This document shows positions 40,310-52,673 of a stretch of DNA of 64,000 bases, piece by piece. The stretch covers positions 24,234,047 to 24,298,046 of the forward strand of contig CM028908.1 in assembly GCA_016801845.1 (NCBI GenBank), given 5' to 3'. Both the position numbers and the translations under genes were made by a program. The notes below the pieces were generated by a model that searched no databases, was not told the origin of the DNA, and was given only the letters and a program-made list of their open reading frames with translations. The first letter of the stretch is position 1. Every line of letters starts with the position of its first letter. Origin of the DNA: Polydactylus sextarius. Lineage: Eukaryota; Chordata; Actinopteri; Polynemidae.

Positions 40310-40770
40310 ATATCCAAGTGTTTCCAAAAAGGATGAGATGGAATAACCTGTTCTGGGTCTACCCCGTGGTCTCCTACCAGTTCAGAAGACATTCTGATCA
40401 GATTCCTGCACCACCTCGACGAAGACTGTAGTCAGGCTAGCTACAAGAAACAAATGACATGGTGCTACCACCATGTAGGGTGAGGAACTTTGGTTAGAAG
40501 CCAAAACAAGCAGTTGCGTTGAGTCTCCTAAGTAGGGTGTCTTAGCCTTAGAGATCAAGAGGTAGTTACATGTAGAGCTGCTACTCTTTCACATTAAAAG
40601 CAACCACATGAGGAGGTTCAGGCATGTGATCAGTTTGAATCCTAGGTGCCTCCAGAAGGAGGTTTTGCATGCACATTCATCTGGTGGGAGATCTCAGGGT
40701 AGACCCAGAACATACTGGAAAGATTTGATCTTGGTAGCGGCAATGTCACGCATGGATGGATCATTGGTTT
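40310..40770 (+). mobile_element. LINE 3' end fragment
   Basis: Contains words typical of the ORF2 end and 3' tail of fish LINEs: GAGGAGGTTCAGGCATGTGA, CTGGTGGGAGATCTCAGGG, AGACCCAGAACATACTGGAA and a closing ATGGATGGATCATTG. A degenerate fragment lying directly next to the Tc1 relic. Confidence 0.55.
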
Positions 40771-41109
40771 ATTATTTATAATATCTAAGCTCTAGAACAA
40801 TATTAAATGGATATTAAGGGGCCACTGTCTTTTCAACTACTGTTTCCAAAGTCACAAAAGACCTTTCAGTGGTAATGAAGCCTTTATAGAGCATGACCTT
40901 TTTCAAAGTGGTACCAGCACTGTTGACTGTATATAGAGCAGAAGGTTTCCCAGTGGAAACAAGGGATGGGTCATATTGATAGTAACAGTGTGTTAAACTG
41001 ATTTCATATCGGTGTCTGTCTGTGTATTTCATATTGGCAGAATTTCTCTGAAACCACATCATTAGTGATTAAAATAGATAAGTGAAGTGTAACTCTGAAA
41101 CACATGATA

Positions 41110-41600
41110 ATGTTGTTGAGGTCTCAGTGACAGAGCCATGGTGTGACTCTAAGCGAGGCTGTTTGGCCAGCTGCCTTTTGAAAGCGTCACTCTATTGAGG
41201 CAAAGTTTAGCCGAAGGAATGTTTTGTGCCGATTATTCTGGGAGTTAAGACCTTTTCTATTGCTCAGATTGAAATCCTCCTTGACATCATCCCCTTGCAA
41301 TTGTGACCCCCCCTCCTCCTCCCTGCTTTCGTCTCATTTGCCATTTCCACAAAATAAATAGCGTCCAATTTTTATCTGGGTTTTGCATGGTTACCATTTT
41401 GTTAATGGGCGAGTCTGGCCTCTCGATGAGACGAGGAGCATTTCTGGGGGGCACAGTGTGGTTGTTGTGGCAACGTTGTTGAGGAGTGAATGAAGCAGAT
41501 GTCAGAGTAATCCATCAGCCGGGCCACTCCACACTCCCACTGTTCACTGAGGAACACATACTGCTGCGACACCTGCAACGCGCCCCTCAGTAACACCTAC
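41110..41600. promoter_or_regulatory. Candidate conserved noncoding block 3' of wnt7a
   Basis: Repeat-free, balanced sequence about 2.3 kb downstream of the wnt7a stop, containing GATTATTCTGGGAGTTAAG, CACAAAATAAATAGCG and a C-rich CCCCCCCTCCTCCTCC run. It may be a wnt7a enhancer or part of its 3' end. Inference from texture. Confidence 0.3.
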
Positions 41601-41626
41601 TTCACTCTGATCTGTCCTGAAAAATG

Positions 41627-43931
41627 TTTATTAAACACAAAACTACATTGTCCTGTCAATTCTGAGACAATATTTATTAAACAAAAAAAAAAAATGATTG
41701 AAAAGACAGTGTGGGTCTACATGAGTTTACGAACACTACAGTTTTTGAATGATACGATTTCATCAGTTCAGTCACATACAAGAGAAACCCTTAATGACAA
41801 TTGAGTCAGGATTGATTGGCACTTCATTAGAAATTATTTTTGATAACCAGACAAGAAAACTGAAGTTTCTGCAGCTATAGTCATACAATGCATTGAAGTC
41901 ACGTTACACCTCTATCTATAATGATGCTTTCAAATGATACCGACTATGAACTGCAATGTCCCTGGTTCACATCTTCTTGAGGACATGTGTTGGATCCCCA
42001 TCTGATATGTTGGACCATCTAATAAAAGTGATAATGATACCCAGTCCTAAATTGTGTTAGTTAGAAACTTGACAGAGATCACTGCTTATCTAAATTTACA
42101 AGAGAGCCAAAGTGAAACTGCAATTTCCAGGTTCTGTTCTCAAAGTAATAATAAATAATTTAAATCACATTTGACACAATGGTGTAAATCCACCCTTAAT
42201 AGGCCTTGGTCCTTGGTCATTGAATTGACATTGAAGTCAAATCTAATATTCTATTTGTAAGACAATTTATTCATTTTAACATCGATGAACATCATCATCA
42301 GCTCATCATGTCTTATCTGCGTTTAGCTAATCATCAGTTAAACAACAGCAGGTGGAAGTTTTTAGACAACAGAATTACATCCATGAATGACACAAATGTC
42401 AGAGAAACCATGTGTTAACTAGTTTCTCAAGACCGACTTGACGCTACTTAGACTCTATTTGAATGGGACGAGATGGTTAATTAATGTCAGTCAAAAATAA
42501 GAGGTAATAGAAATAAAACCAATCTTAGCGAACTGAACTAAACAGCTGCTAATGCTAACATTAGCTATGCAGTAGTAGCAAAACTTGGTACAATGCTTAC
42601 CAAGGCTACAACTGTAACGGCAAATAGTTTATTAGCTCATTGTTTGTTCAGAAGTAAATTATATATAAAAACAAAGCAAAGATGCAAATAGATGCAAATT
42701 TGCACCGGGTCCCATTAGAAGATGTTTAAGATATTTAAATTTGAGCAAAGATTTCAGTCAACAAGACGAGTCACAGAAGCCTGTCAGCATTTAGAAGAGG
42801 AGAGGACTTGGAGAAGAGTCAGAGAAGCAGTAAGTTCTGAATATGTGGATCTGCCACTTTGGTCCATTGGTCGCTAGTCGCGATAGTTGTAACTAGCCTG
42901 GAAGTCACATTACCACTTTGGCTCTCTGTAGGTAACATGACAAGGTGAGTTGTTTGAGTTGTACATCACACTACTGCACATTTTAGTTATGACAATATTA
43001 TATTCTGCTGCTGAGAAAACATTGAGGCACGTTTCTTTAAACAGTGATTCAGTGGGTCATTTTCTTTTGCTACACTCAACAGTAACTCAACAGTTAGAAA
43101 TGTTAAGGGGAAATAATCTTACACTGAGATAGAAAATAAATAAAACAATATTTATATAAAAATAATCTCTTACAAAATATATTCTATCAACCAACATTGA
43201 GGGGAAATGTATGTCTGGAAGCTCGCATTTGGTCCTGGTGGTGTCAACTTAGCTTGAAGAGTCAATATGGCTGCTCGATCACAAACTCCATCACTTTCCA
43301 GACAACTAGCAGCAAACTTGGAGGGGGGAGGGGGACAGACACAAACGGAAAACAATCCTATCATAGTCCACAATCAGTAGTTTAATGTTCTTCTGCCAGG
43401 CTTACTACACATAAGCCGCAGGTTCCCAAATCTGTCAGTCGAGTTCAGTTCTGACTGTTTCAGCTCCAGTGTTTAAAAAAAAAAAAAATGGTCACAAGAA
43501 AATACTTTTTACACTTAAGTGCACTTGAATATTTGTTTTAGTAAAATGCCAGGCATCTACACCAACATAAAACCTTACCAGATTTGTTGACAGTGAAATT
43601 TCAAAAGGATCAGTAGTTTTCTCACTGAATAAATTATTAGTCTAGAAAAAAAAGTTTGAGGTCATACCAGTAGACAGTGTGGCCTGAAGATGTCAAGTTA
43701 GGGATGTGAAATTGTATCACAAAAAAGAAATAAAATAAAAATAAAATTAAAAGTCCAGTGTGATGGCAGTGCACTGTACAATGGCATCATCACTGCCGAT
43801 ACAAATTCGATGAAGTTGTTGTCAAGTTCGCTGTAATGCCAAGACAGCAACGCCTCGCTTCACACACTTGTTCTGAAATACATAACACACAGTCCAGTCT
43901 AGCTGTCTGAATCCACTTCCAATAAATATCA
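41627..43931 (-). other. wnt7a: Probable wnt7a 3' UTR (extent uncertain)
   Basis: No splice-like or coding signal follows the wnt7a stop in this direction. Minus-strand polyadenylation hexamers that could end the transcript are ATTAAA near 43381-43386 and AATAAA at 41627-41632 and about 41673. The stretch is AT-rich and includes a relic of a dispersed repeat (about 42740-42950). The UTR end cannot be fixed without transcript data. Confidence 0.35.
42740..42950 (+). repeat. Unclassified dispersed repeat, diverged copy
   Basis: Relative of 32850-33040: GAAGAGTCAGAGAAGCAGTA followed by TTCTGAATATGTGGATCTGC. Confidence 0.35.
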
Positions 43932-44411
43932 CTATTTACAGGTATACACCTCTGTCCTCTCACTGCAGGTGTTGCACTTCACGTAGCAGCACCACAGGAA
44001 CTTGCAGTTGCACTGCCAAACACGCGAGTACTGGTGTGTGTTATATCCCCGTCCACAGCACATCAGGTCACAGCTGTTGGGCTGCTGAGCTGTTTTGTTG
44101 CACAGACGACCCTGTGTCCCCATGCTGCCGGTCAGAGGGTCGGCCTCGCAGTAGTTGGGTGACCGCTCGATGTAGACCAGCTCTGTGTCTAGGGGCTTCC
44201 GGTAAGAATGTGGTTTCTTGATCTTCAGGAAGGTGGGACGCTTGTTACGGCTGGCTCGCACCGGCTCCACGTGAACGGCCTGGTTGTACTTGTCCTTGAG
44301 AATGTATCCCAGCTGACGGAACTTGGGGAGTGTCGTCCAACAAGTCTTGGTGGTGCAGGAACCCGACACACCGTGGCACTTGCACTCCAGACGCATGCCC
44401 TTCTCCAGGAC
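43932..44411 (-). CDS. wnt7a: wnt7a exon 4 (terminal coding exon)
   Basis: 480 nt from acceptor TTGCAG to stop TAG. Codes for residues 191-349: the acylated hairpin (CKCHGVSGSC, Ser206), the WTTLPKFRQLGYILKDKYN helix, the N- to C-domain linker, and the cysteine-knot C-terminal domain with CCGRGYNTHQY, CNCKFLWCCYVKC and TCSERTEVYTCK. The normally near-invariant FHWCC motif is FLWCC here. Asn295 (NKT) is kept. Confidence 0.97.
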   Translation of the reverse strand, partial: VLEKGMRLECKCHGVSGSCTTKTCWTTLPKFRQLGYILKDKYNQAVHVEPVRASRNKRPTFLKIKKPHSYRKPLDTELVYIERSPNYCEADPLTGSMGTQGRLCNKTAQQPNSCDLMCCGRGYNTHQYSRVWQCNCKFLWCCYVKCNTCSERTEVYTCK

Positions 44412-47400
44412 CTGCAACATGGAGGAAAAAGTGCATATCAGGCAAAGTTTCAAACTGAAACTAGCAACAAATTAGTCTGAAACCAACTTGAAAATATGTG
44501 GTTTTGTAGGATTAAATCTACCACACCTCCATAAGAGCTTTGCCTGATAAAGTAAGTTAGTAGCATCCAAAGTCTGTTGAACTTGACATTAGTTTCTCAC
44601 TGATTGTTTGTTGTCTCTTTTCATAATGAGTAGGTGAGAAACATATGAGTTATACTCAGTGATATTGCATGAATAGTTCAGCAGGTTGAGACAAAAGTTT
44701 TCTAGCATTCCAAATGAATGTAAGCATTCCTGAGACCTCAGAGCTGCTACAGTATGTCACTCTATGGCTAGAAGCTATGTATGTTCCATTCTTTTACAAG
44801 ACGGGATGAGCTTCAAAAACACGTACTTGGAAGAATCCACTTGCACAAAATCAGGTACTTTCTGTAGCGTCATTGTGTTACTCAGTGTATTGCAAAGTCA
44901 TATATAAATCACCTACTTTTCAGGTGCTTAATTTTGGTCTTTATACCACTGTAATTAAACAAAATAAGCCTGAGTTGAGCTCATTGATCTTCCTTTGTCA
45001 GCTCCAAGAAGATAACTCATGATGTCATAGTGATCTCATCGGGGTTATCTCGCTTAGCCTCTAGGAACAAGACTAGACTGAGATAACACTGGCATAACGA
45101 GCATCAAACAATATTCATCAAACAGAAAATAGATCATCTAGGGCATCACAAATCAACTCAAATTACACTTTTTATTATCAGAATTTGGTGAGTTTCTTGA
45201 AGTTTTGAAGAGCAATAAGATTCAATGATTGTTTCCCATTCATGTGTATGAACAGCCAACAGAAGTCAGCAGGGTTGACGTCTTTGGACGTCGAGTAACT
45301 CTAGACTTGTTTGCTTCATGGACATGAAGTCAAAGAGGCTTATTCAACAAATGAATTCAAACAATTTTGTAGGAGGTCATCGTTGAGCATAGCATCCACA
45401 TCTCCTGAATACATTCATAGGTTCCATCAACTTCAAGACGTGAATTCACACATTCGTGCAAGTTGAAAACATTTAAATTTTCGAGTGAAGATTTCACTGG
45501 TCGCTGTGTCGTGAAAACATGTCCACTTGACGTCATCAAGAATCAGATATGAAGAATGAGCTTATAGAGGTTGGAATGGCACAATATAACTTCTGTACTT
45601 TATAGAGATGGAGTGGAAAAGGAGAAAAGTTAGAGAAAGTACTAGGACTACCAGGCACATTTTTGGATCTATGGTTCTGCTACTTGGTGATAGTTATCGT
45701 TGTGGTTACGGTTGCACTGCTGGCTCTTCAGAAGGAGTACTACCATTAGTTGGGAAGAGTTAATATTTGCAGATTCCAAAATACTTCCAGTCGTTTTCAT
45801 CTAAAATTTGGAGTTTCTTGAACCAAAAATGCACTTAGTACTGCTTTTTATATCTATTTGTTAAAGAAGCGCTTCCAGTAAGAAAGTAAAAGAAAATAAA
45901 AATGCGGTATGTCTGCAAACATTCAAGGCTAAAAGTTTTGTAGATCTTTGGTCAATCTGGCATTTGTTTCACAGATCTACAGTATGTTGACCACCAGCTG
46001 CTTTACTATGGACAGCAGCTGCAAAAACAGGCAACATTATATAAACTAGGTTAATTCACAAGTTCCTGTGGTCACTAAAAAAGACAGTTTGGTCTGTCAC
46101 CACATTAAGACTTTCATAGTGAGTAGACTGCAGCAGTGAAAGGTCTGTTTGGGGTTAGAGTGGAACCTTTTCTTGGCGTATTTGGCAAAACAGCTGGGGT
46201 ATTCTCTGTGTGCCTTGGGCTGAATGACATCAGCTCACCCTCCTTCCTCCTCACCCTCACTGGCATTAAAGAAGCCTCACCCTGCTTTTTAATTATTCCA
46301 CTCTGATATGGCCTCAGACTTTCTGGAGTCTCCTGGGGTAATTGTCAAAAGCCTTGGATGCACACAGCTTAGTGTGGTCATGCTCCCGAGATCTGACAAA
46401 CATATAATTCATGGAGTTCAGTGGAGTGCGATGCCGACGGAGCTGCCGTTGTTTGTTTAACAGAACGCCCGTAAGCCTCCCGTGGCACCTTTTACACTAT
46501 TGTTTATTCATCTCAAGAAATTTGAAGGTTGATGCTCAAAACACACTCTGACATCATCTTCAATTAAACATGAAAGCCCCACTACAATAATTACAGAGGT
46601 ATCAGTTTAGTAAGTGTACATTAAGAGATTCACACACTGTATTACATTCAGACTGATGCCAGACCACAAATATGAAGCCTCATACCACCAAAGCCTCGTC
46701 TACACATCAAACAGCTCCTCTTTCTCTCTGAATGAAAACTGACATTGACGTGAAATCTATCTACGCAGACTCGTAGACAGTTTCATGAATATTCCTCTGA
46801 CAGAAAATAATGTCTTTTATTTTGACAAAGTGAAACAATAGATGACACTGAATGAGCCTTGAACACGACACTCCTGACCTCTACCTTTTACTAATCTTTT
46901 ATTATTTAGAAATTGTTTTTCAATAATTATTTAACTTTATTATCCTACAGATTATAGTGAAAATAGTTCACAATTATTTGCTTTGTAAAATCAACAGCAA
47001 CAACACAGCTGTTGACTGAAGCGTCATGACACCAGGTCTTTCTCAGGCTCTTTAGGAGAAATGTCTGGCTTCCTATTTGCTCCGTGGTTCCTCTGACCTC
47101 CACTGCTGCTCCAGGCCACTATGCTGCAGACAGCACACTGACTGTCACCACGCAGTGTCTGGCAACTCTAACCAAGTGATCAATGGCACAACTTCAGTCT
47201 CTGGGAAATGCTTCAGCCTCTGCCTCTTCAACATTGAGCCTCACTGTCATGCCAGCTCAAACCACTTAACATTCTCTGGCCTTTTGCCACCACAGCTCCT
47301 CCACTAGGAAGATCATACATCTCTGCCCATCAAAGATCCTCTGAGAGTCTTACATTTAGTGAAACTTATCCTTTACCTTCTGGTTTTTAAGTTTGCAGAT

Positions 47401-50400
47401 AGAGCTTCAGTTAACTGGTGCCTCTGGAGTTATTCTTAGGATCTCAAGAGAAGATGCTGACTGATGAAATATTTTTTTTTTATCAGTGCCACAGATATTT
47501 TTTTTAGCAAAACCACCTTCCACATGTTCCTCAGCCATTTCCTGCTCTAATATCATTCACATCCTTTGCTCCACAGCGTCATTTCAGCCGTCACCCTCAT
47601 GCTGACAGGTGCATCTTTTCCATAACGATGCCAATCTGCAATAACTTTGTGCAAAGCTCAAATGATTTTTTTTTTCTCACATCTGCAGCAGCTGCAAAGA
47701 TGTTCACCCCAGGTCAGTCTGTTCCCAGCACATAACTCCAACCCAGAGTCCTCCACAGCGAGAGTTTCCATGTGGTTCAAGGATATTCTCCAAACTGTTG
47801 TTTCACCCTGATTCAGTGTTTGTAGAACATATATTCAAAGGTTTTCTAGGATTGAGTTTGGATTGAAGTCCCTCTTATGTGGCAAAACATCTCCAGTCTG
47901 CACTAAAAGATCCAACAAGAAATGGTTTCTGAGGTATTAGAGAACAAAGAATAAAGGCGTCATTGTCCTCTCCATTTAACATTTTTTATATCAGTCCAAT
48001 TCATGTAGCTAAAGGATTCACCGAAGAAAAGACTTTAGTATCTTTAGTAGACTCTCCTGAACACTGACAGTAGCTCTGTTCTCATAGTGACATTTCTTCT
48101 TCCACTGGTATTTTGGTCCCAATCAATGGAGCGGTGTAACTTTCTTCTTGCATGATGAATCAGTGATTTCCACCGACTTGATCAAATTCTTATGGGTGCA
48201 ACACAACCCTGGGTTTTGGGGAGGTATTATCTTTCTTTTTGTTTGATGCGTCATCTCTGTTGTATGAGATTAACGGCTGTAATATGCCATGTTGAGAACC
48301 AAGTTTTTGCAATGTACTTGCATCACAGTTCTTTCAAAATACATCCTAACTTTCAAAATCAAAAGCACTATTTAGTGAAGTTATGCACAAGTTCACGAGT
48401 TGACGACCTCTTGCTTAGAGGAAACATCTCTTGTATGTTTTAATATTTTCTACTTTTAAACCACATCATATTGGATTAATTAACTTGATTAAAACAGAAT
48501 TACAAAGTAGCAGATCTACACTCCAATAAACTGCAGTTTATCTCAGATGTCCACTGATCATGTGCCTGCTGTGGTTTTCCATGAATTGCTTTCTTTTTTG
48601 GCCACTTTGTGGATGATCCTGCAATTTCTATTGATCTGTCATTTGGCTCCAGACTTCTGTCCACTGCTTAACAACATCAGTCTGGCTAATGTCCTCTCAT
48701 ATGGTCACAGTCCTGGGTTCACTGGTATGCTCTTACCTCTTGACTACACTATTTGGGTTCTCTGAATAAGTAATGGATATTGAATTGACCACAGTTTGTC
48801 CTCAGTGGCTGCTGATGTCACACGAACTGGTTATGACCTCTTTCACTATGTAATTGTGAGAAATAATTCAAGCCAAACCAAATAGATCACACTCATCATA
48901 AAATATTGCTCATTATATAAAAATCTACTGTCTCGTGAAACATTATAACATTTGATGAATAATGACATAACAAAATCCATATTTTACAGTTTTACACATC
49001 CTTCCTCAGTCACAGTCTTTGTGACAAAGTGACAGAAATTGACCCAAACACTTGTGCGTCAAACTTACGAAAAGCTGTTGCCACATCTACTGATGCTGGA
49101 GTCTCCTCACACAGACACTTATCTACACTCGACCGTTTCTATTAGACATTAAGAGCTGTGAATCCCACCAATGTTGTAGCAGGACACAGAAACTTTAAAA
49201 GTCTCCACCAAACAGTCATACCAGTAAAGGTACCAACCACTCAGCATCTTTACATCTTTGAGTTCAAAGAGATGTGGTCAATCCACAACATCTTTGACAG
49301 CGAAATCAAACTCTAAGACAGTGAAGCATCAACAGTTTCATTCTGTTTGAGATCTTAAATCTTATGAAAGATTCTCTCAGCTAATTAGTTACTTCTAAAC
49401 AAAGTATTTAAAAAAAAAAAACCCTCACAATTGAATAGTTTATATAATAGTGTCCAAAAACAGCTGCTCACTTTGATTTTTATAATCAAATGTTACTAAA
49501 GCAGGAAGAAATTGTCTTTGTTGCCCAGTGTTATTATCAATAACTGACTGGTTGTGTTGTGATTTTAACAAACAGACTATTACACACGTACCTTGCGTCC
49601 CACTTCATTGTTGTGTAAGTTCATGAGAGTCCTGGCATTCTGTTTAATTTCCCGTGCGTCTACAAACACCTTGGAGAATCCAAGACCGTAGTGGATATCT
49701 GCAGAGCAGCCGCCCCACTTCCAACCCTCCTCCTGGTTGTAGAAACCCTGTTTCTCTTTGTCGCAGCCACATCCGCTGAGACTGCCCTGGGTACAGGCTG
49801 CGGTGACGGCGTGGGCAACACCAGCGGCGATGATGGCATAAGTGAAAGCAGCCTCCTTACTGCCTGTGATAAAGAGAAAAGGAGATTTTTAATCACAATC
49901 GCCCGACAACAGGATTCACTATTTCAGACTCTTGTCAAGACTCCTTACATACCTGGAATAACTGCCTCAAACCAAATCGAAAAGTACACAAGCTGAGCCA
50001 AGTCTAATTCATTAATCATACCCACTTTAATAGATAAACTTCAAGAGGAAGCTCTGACTCTTGTAGAAAATATAATGAAACAGTCTGTTTAAGGAGAGAA
50101 GCTCTGATACATGAGGCAGAAAGACAGTTTCATTGTATTTATGAGTTATGATCAATGAAACCTACTGGTCTGTGACTCGTCTGTAAATCTTAAGACGTGT
50201 AATTTAACAACCTCACCCGTTAACTCTCAGGCTATTGATTGTTAAAGACGTATATTTGAGGCCGTTCAGTGGGAGATGAAATATGAAATGTTTAAGCATC
50301 ATATTGGCGCTTGTCCCAGCTGCCATCAGTCCTGGGATCCACCCTGACAGGCATGCGCAGCCTCCCCACATAGATGGATTTCCACTCCATAAATCTTGAG

Positions 50401-52673
50401 TGTTTCAGGTCAACTGCGATTTTTTAATTAAAATGAGAGATAATTCGTGTTGGAGCGCACATGGAAGTCATCAAATAATGACCATAAGTTGCAATAAAGT
50501 CGTCATCTTTAACAATTAAACCCCCGCGGAAGCTTTTTAGACATTCGACATCATAGTTCTTCTTCTATAAAACTGATGTGGTGATGGACAATTAAACGCA
50601 GCAGCATCCAAGCATTAAAAAAAAAAAAAAAAAAAATATGTGAGATCTCCTCCCTCAGTCAATGTGGAAGTGGCCGGTGCCCACGCGGATTTCATTGCCA
50701 GCTTGGTGGAAGGGAGGAGGATTCTTGATCCTGATGCCAAAATACTGTACATTGCTGCATCACTGCCAACAACAATCCCATAATTTATGTATTTTGTCAG
50801 TTATCAGTGTTCCAGTCTGCTGAAACCAAACAATGGATTCAGGCTGAGCTCTGTGCCGGGCAGCTGACACCGAACGCCTCCAGAACCAACCTGCTGCCTC
50901 CTGGACGTCAAGTCAAGTCTGATTTTCTTCCACATTTGAGTAAGAATGTTAATTTTTTTTTTTTTTTTTTTTTACAATTACTTAAATGTTAGCAGTCATT
51001 TTTTTTCTTTGGGGGGAAAAAAAAGCATAGCTGCCTCTTCCCTAAAACAATTCTACATAAAACTTTTCCTGCCAAAAGCTGCAGAACCTGGAGGTAAATT
51101 TGTAAACCTAGAAGAAAGCACTTGTCTGAACTTGAAGCTTTTTTTTTTTTTTTTTTTTTTTTTTTGGGAGGGGGGGTAATTTTATGAACATACATGAAGG
51201 TTGTGTAGCCTGAGAGAAGATACAGAGCATGTAGGTGTGAATGTCACACACTAATACAGGCTGGTAAAGAAATACATTCAGTTACAGTGTTTTTGTGATA
51301 AGACTCACACTGATCTGAACCACGTCATTAATGGATGATGATGACAGGAATCTGCATCAGGCTGCACAGAGAAACTGTTCATCCTGCAGCTTCTGAGTGT
51401 CTGAGAGACTTGACTGGACCGTTGCAGCTCATTTAATATCCTATAAAATATCAATTTACAAAGCAGCAGTCGGCACAAATGTGACGAGAGTGATGATGGG
51501 AAAAATGATCCAGGTTGTGTATCACACTCTTTATCTGATTAGGATGAACTTCTACAGGACAAGACAGTGGCATACCAGTGTGTTAAATATGATTCCCTAC
51601 TTATTTCCACTGTCCTGTCTCAGGAGCAAACAGTCGCCCCGAGCCTTGTTCCACACGCAGGATAAGATCTGCGGCTTATTTTCCCACCGAGAGCAGATGC
51701 ACTGAGTCTGAGCTCCTGACGTGCAGACATTTGTCAATGTCAGAGGTCTTTGTTGGGCTATTTTTGGGAGATTTTCAACGCTCGCTCACTCTCTTCTTTC
51801 TCTGGGGACTTTATTAGACTGTTGTTGAGATGCTTTAAAATGGATGCGAGAAAAAAAAAAACATACTTAAAATGTAACTGCTCCAAAAACAACAACTTGT
51901 CTTTCATGACACTTGATGTCAGGAACATTAAAACAATGTTTGTAATAAATCTGTAATTACACTTTGGATAGAATAGGAATATTAAAGTGAAATAAAATCA
52001 CTTTAAACTTAGTGGAAGGACAAATAGACCCACACAGAATGAATTGAGGAAATATCACTATATATAAATATGATTAAGGGAACCAGAGAGAACCAGTAAG
52101 TATAATGGATAAATATGCAGGTTTCTTTCACACAAACATGTTGTAGTTGGTTTAAATAAAAACCAGTACCACATACCCACTCTCAGCTCTTTCCCGAACA
52201 CGGTCCTCTCCCCCAGGGCAGAGCAGTTCCAGCGTCCGTGTCTGAACTGGAACTGACACTCGTTGATGCCCATCTGAACCCCTTCCCCGATCACTATGAT
52301 CGCGTCGGGTCGGCTCTGACAGATAGTCCTCTGACGCGGGGCCAAGCCCGGGATTTTATTACAGATGATGCTCGCTCCCAGCGCAACCACCGAGGACAGA
52401 CCCCTGCGGTGAACGTGACAGGTTAGATAAATAAATTAGAAATAAGAAATAAAAGATTACAAAAATGTGCTCTGATTCATCACACGTGTACACGTGGTCT
52501 CATCTGCTTCTCTATGACTATAACAATATTAACAATCTTGTGCGTAAAAGCAGAACATCCACCACCATCTCCAAAATAATAATAATAATAATAATAACTC
52601 ACCCGATTTTTAAGTACACTATTCCAAGACAGAGGAAAAAATGTAAAATCCAGCGCCTCGTCTTCCTACTCAT
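43932..52673 (-). CDS. wnt7a: Wnt7a secreted signalling protein, complete four-exon gene
   Basis: Secreted lipid-modified Wnt ligand acting through Frizzled/LRP receptors; Wnt7 proteins also signal through RECK/GPR124 in brain vessel growth. Four coding exons (52603-52673, 52177-52403, 49592-49863, 43932-44411) join with GT/AG sites and matching phases into 350 codons, 349 residues, the same length as mammalian WNT7A. Seen: a hydrophobic N-terminal signal segment (about residues 8-24), the acylation motif CHGVSGSC with Ser206, N-glycosylation sequons at Asn83 and Asn295, and a cysteine-rich C-terminus ending TCK. The segment HVEPVRASRNKRPTFLKIKK matches WNT7A rather than WNT7B, so I call wnt7a; which teleost duplicate (aa or ab) cannot be decided. 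Odd points: residue 127 is Ser where mammals have a glycosylated Asn, and FHWCC reads FLWCC (Leu329). Introns are short (about 0.2, 2.3 and 5.2 kb). Confidence 0.96.
45560..45740 (+). repeat. Unclassified dispersed repeat, diverged copy in wnt7a intron 3
   Basis: Relative of 32850-33040 with TACTAGGACTACCAGGCACA, TTTTGGATCTATGG and CTACTTGGTGATAGTTATCG. It shares the words GACTACCAGGCA with the copy near 62465. Confidence 0.35.
46140..46500. promoter_or_regulatory. Candidate enhancer in wnt7a intron 3
   Basis: Within the largest wnt7a intron, a complex block with a TTAATTATT homeodomain-type core near 46289 and words such as GGGGTAATTGTCAAAAGCC. No coding frame. Texture only. Confidence 0.3.
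49592..49863 (-). CDS. wnt7a: wnt7a exon 3
   Basis: 272 nt, acceptor TTTATCACAG and donor AAG|GTACGT. Codes for residues 100-190: SKEAAFTYAIIAAGVAHAVT, the CGCDKEKQG motif, EGWKWGGCSADIHYGLGFSK and NARTLMNLHNNEVGRK, all Wnt signatures. Residues 126-129 read GSLS where human WNT7A has GNLS, so the second N-glycosylation sequon is absent; AGT is one base from AAT. Confidence 0.96.
49864..52176 (-). other. wnt7a: wnt7a intron 2
   Basis: 2.3-kb intron bounded by GTATGT and TTTATCACAG. It contains poly-A (50618-50637), poly-T (50950-50972 and 51139-51165) and the candidate block at 50280-50760. Confidence 0.85.
50280..50760. promoter_or_regulatory. Candidate enhancer in wnt7a intron 2
   Basis: Complex block with a TTTAATTAAA palindrome near 50423 and compact GC-richer words (CCACGCGGATTTCATTGCC), split by a poly-A run at 50618-50637. 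Texture only. Confidence 0.28.
52177..52403 (-). CDS. wnt7a: wnt7a exon 2
   Basis: 227 nt, acceptor CCGCAG and donor GTG G|GTATGT. Codes for residues 24-99 plus one base: GLSSVVALGASIICNK through CQSRPDAIIVIGEG to RWNCSALGERTVFGKELRV. It contains the first Wnt cysteines and the Asn83 glycosylation sequon (NCS). Identity to vertebrate Wnt7 is near complete by eye. Confidence 0.96.
52603..52673 (-). CDS. wnt7a: wnt7a exon 1 (coding part)
   Basis: Codes for residues 1-23 plus two bases of codon 24, starting MSRKTRRW, a basic stretch followed by a hydrophobic signal-peptide core (ILHFFLCLGIVYL). The splice donor is GG|GTGAGT. This ATG is chosen because it gives the family N-terminus and length. 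The same frame stays open upstream for about 87 codons to an ATG near 52934, but that stretch looks like 5' UTR and would bury the signal peptide. Confidence 0.93.

Larger units (their letters stand above)
44412..49591 (-). other. wnt7a: wnt7a intron 3
   Basis: 5.2-kb intron bounded by GTACGT and TTGCAG. It holds a dispersed-repeat copy (45560-45740) and a candidate enhancer block (46140-46500). Frames near 47077-47307 and 48192-48765 are not supported as genes. Confidence 0.85.

Noticed and set aside
49660..49996. Frames of 78 and 101 codons overlapping wnt7a exon 3
   Set aside because: Out-of-frame shadows of the wnt7a exon on both strands.
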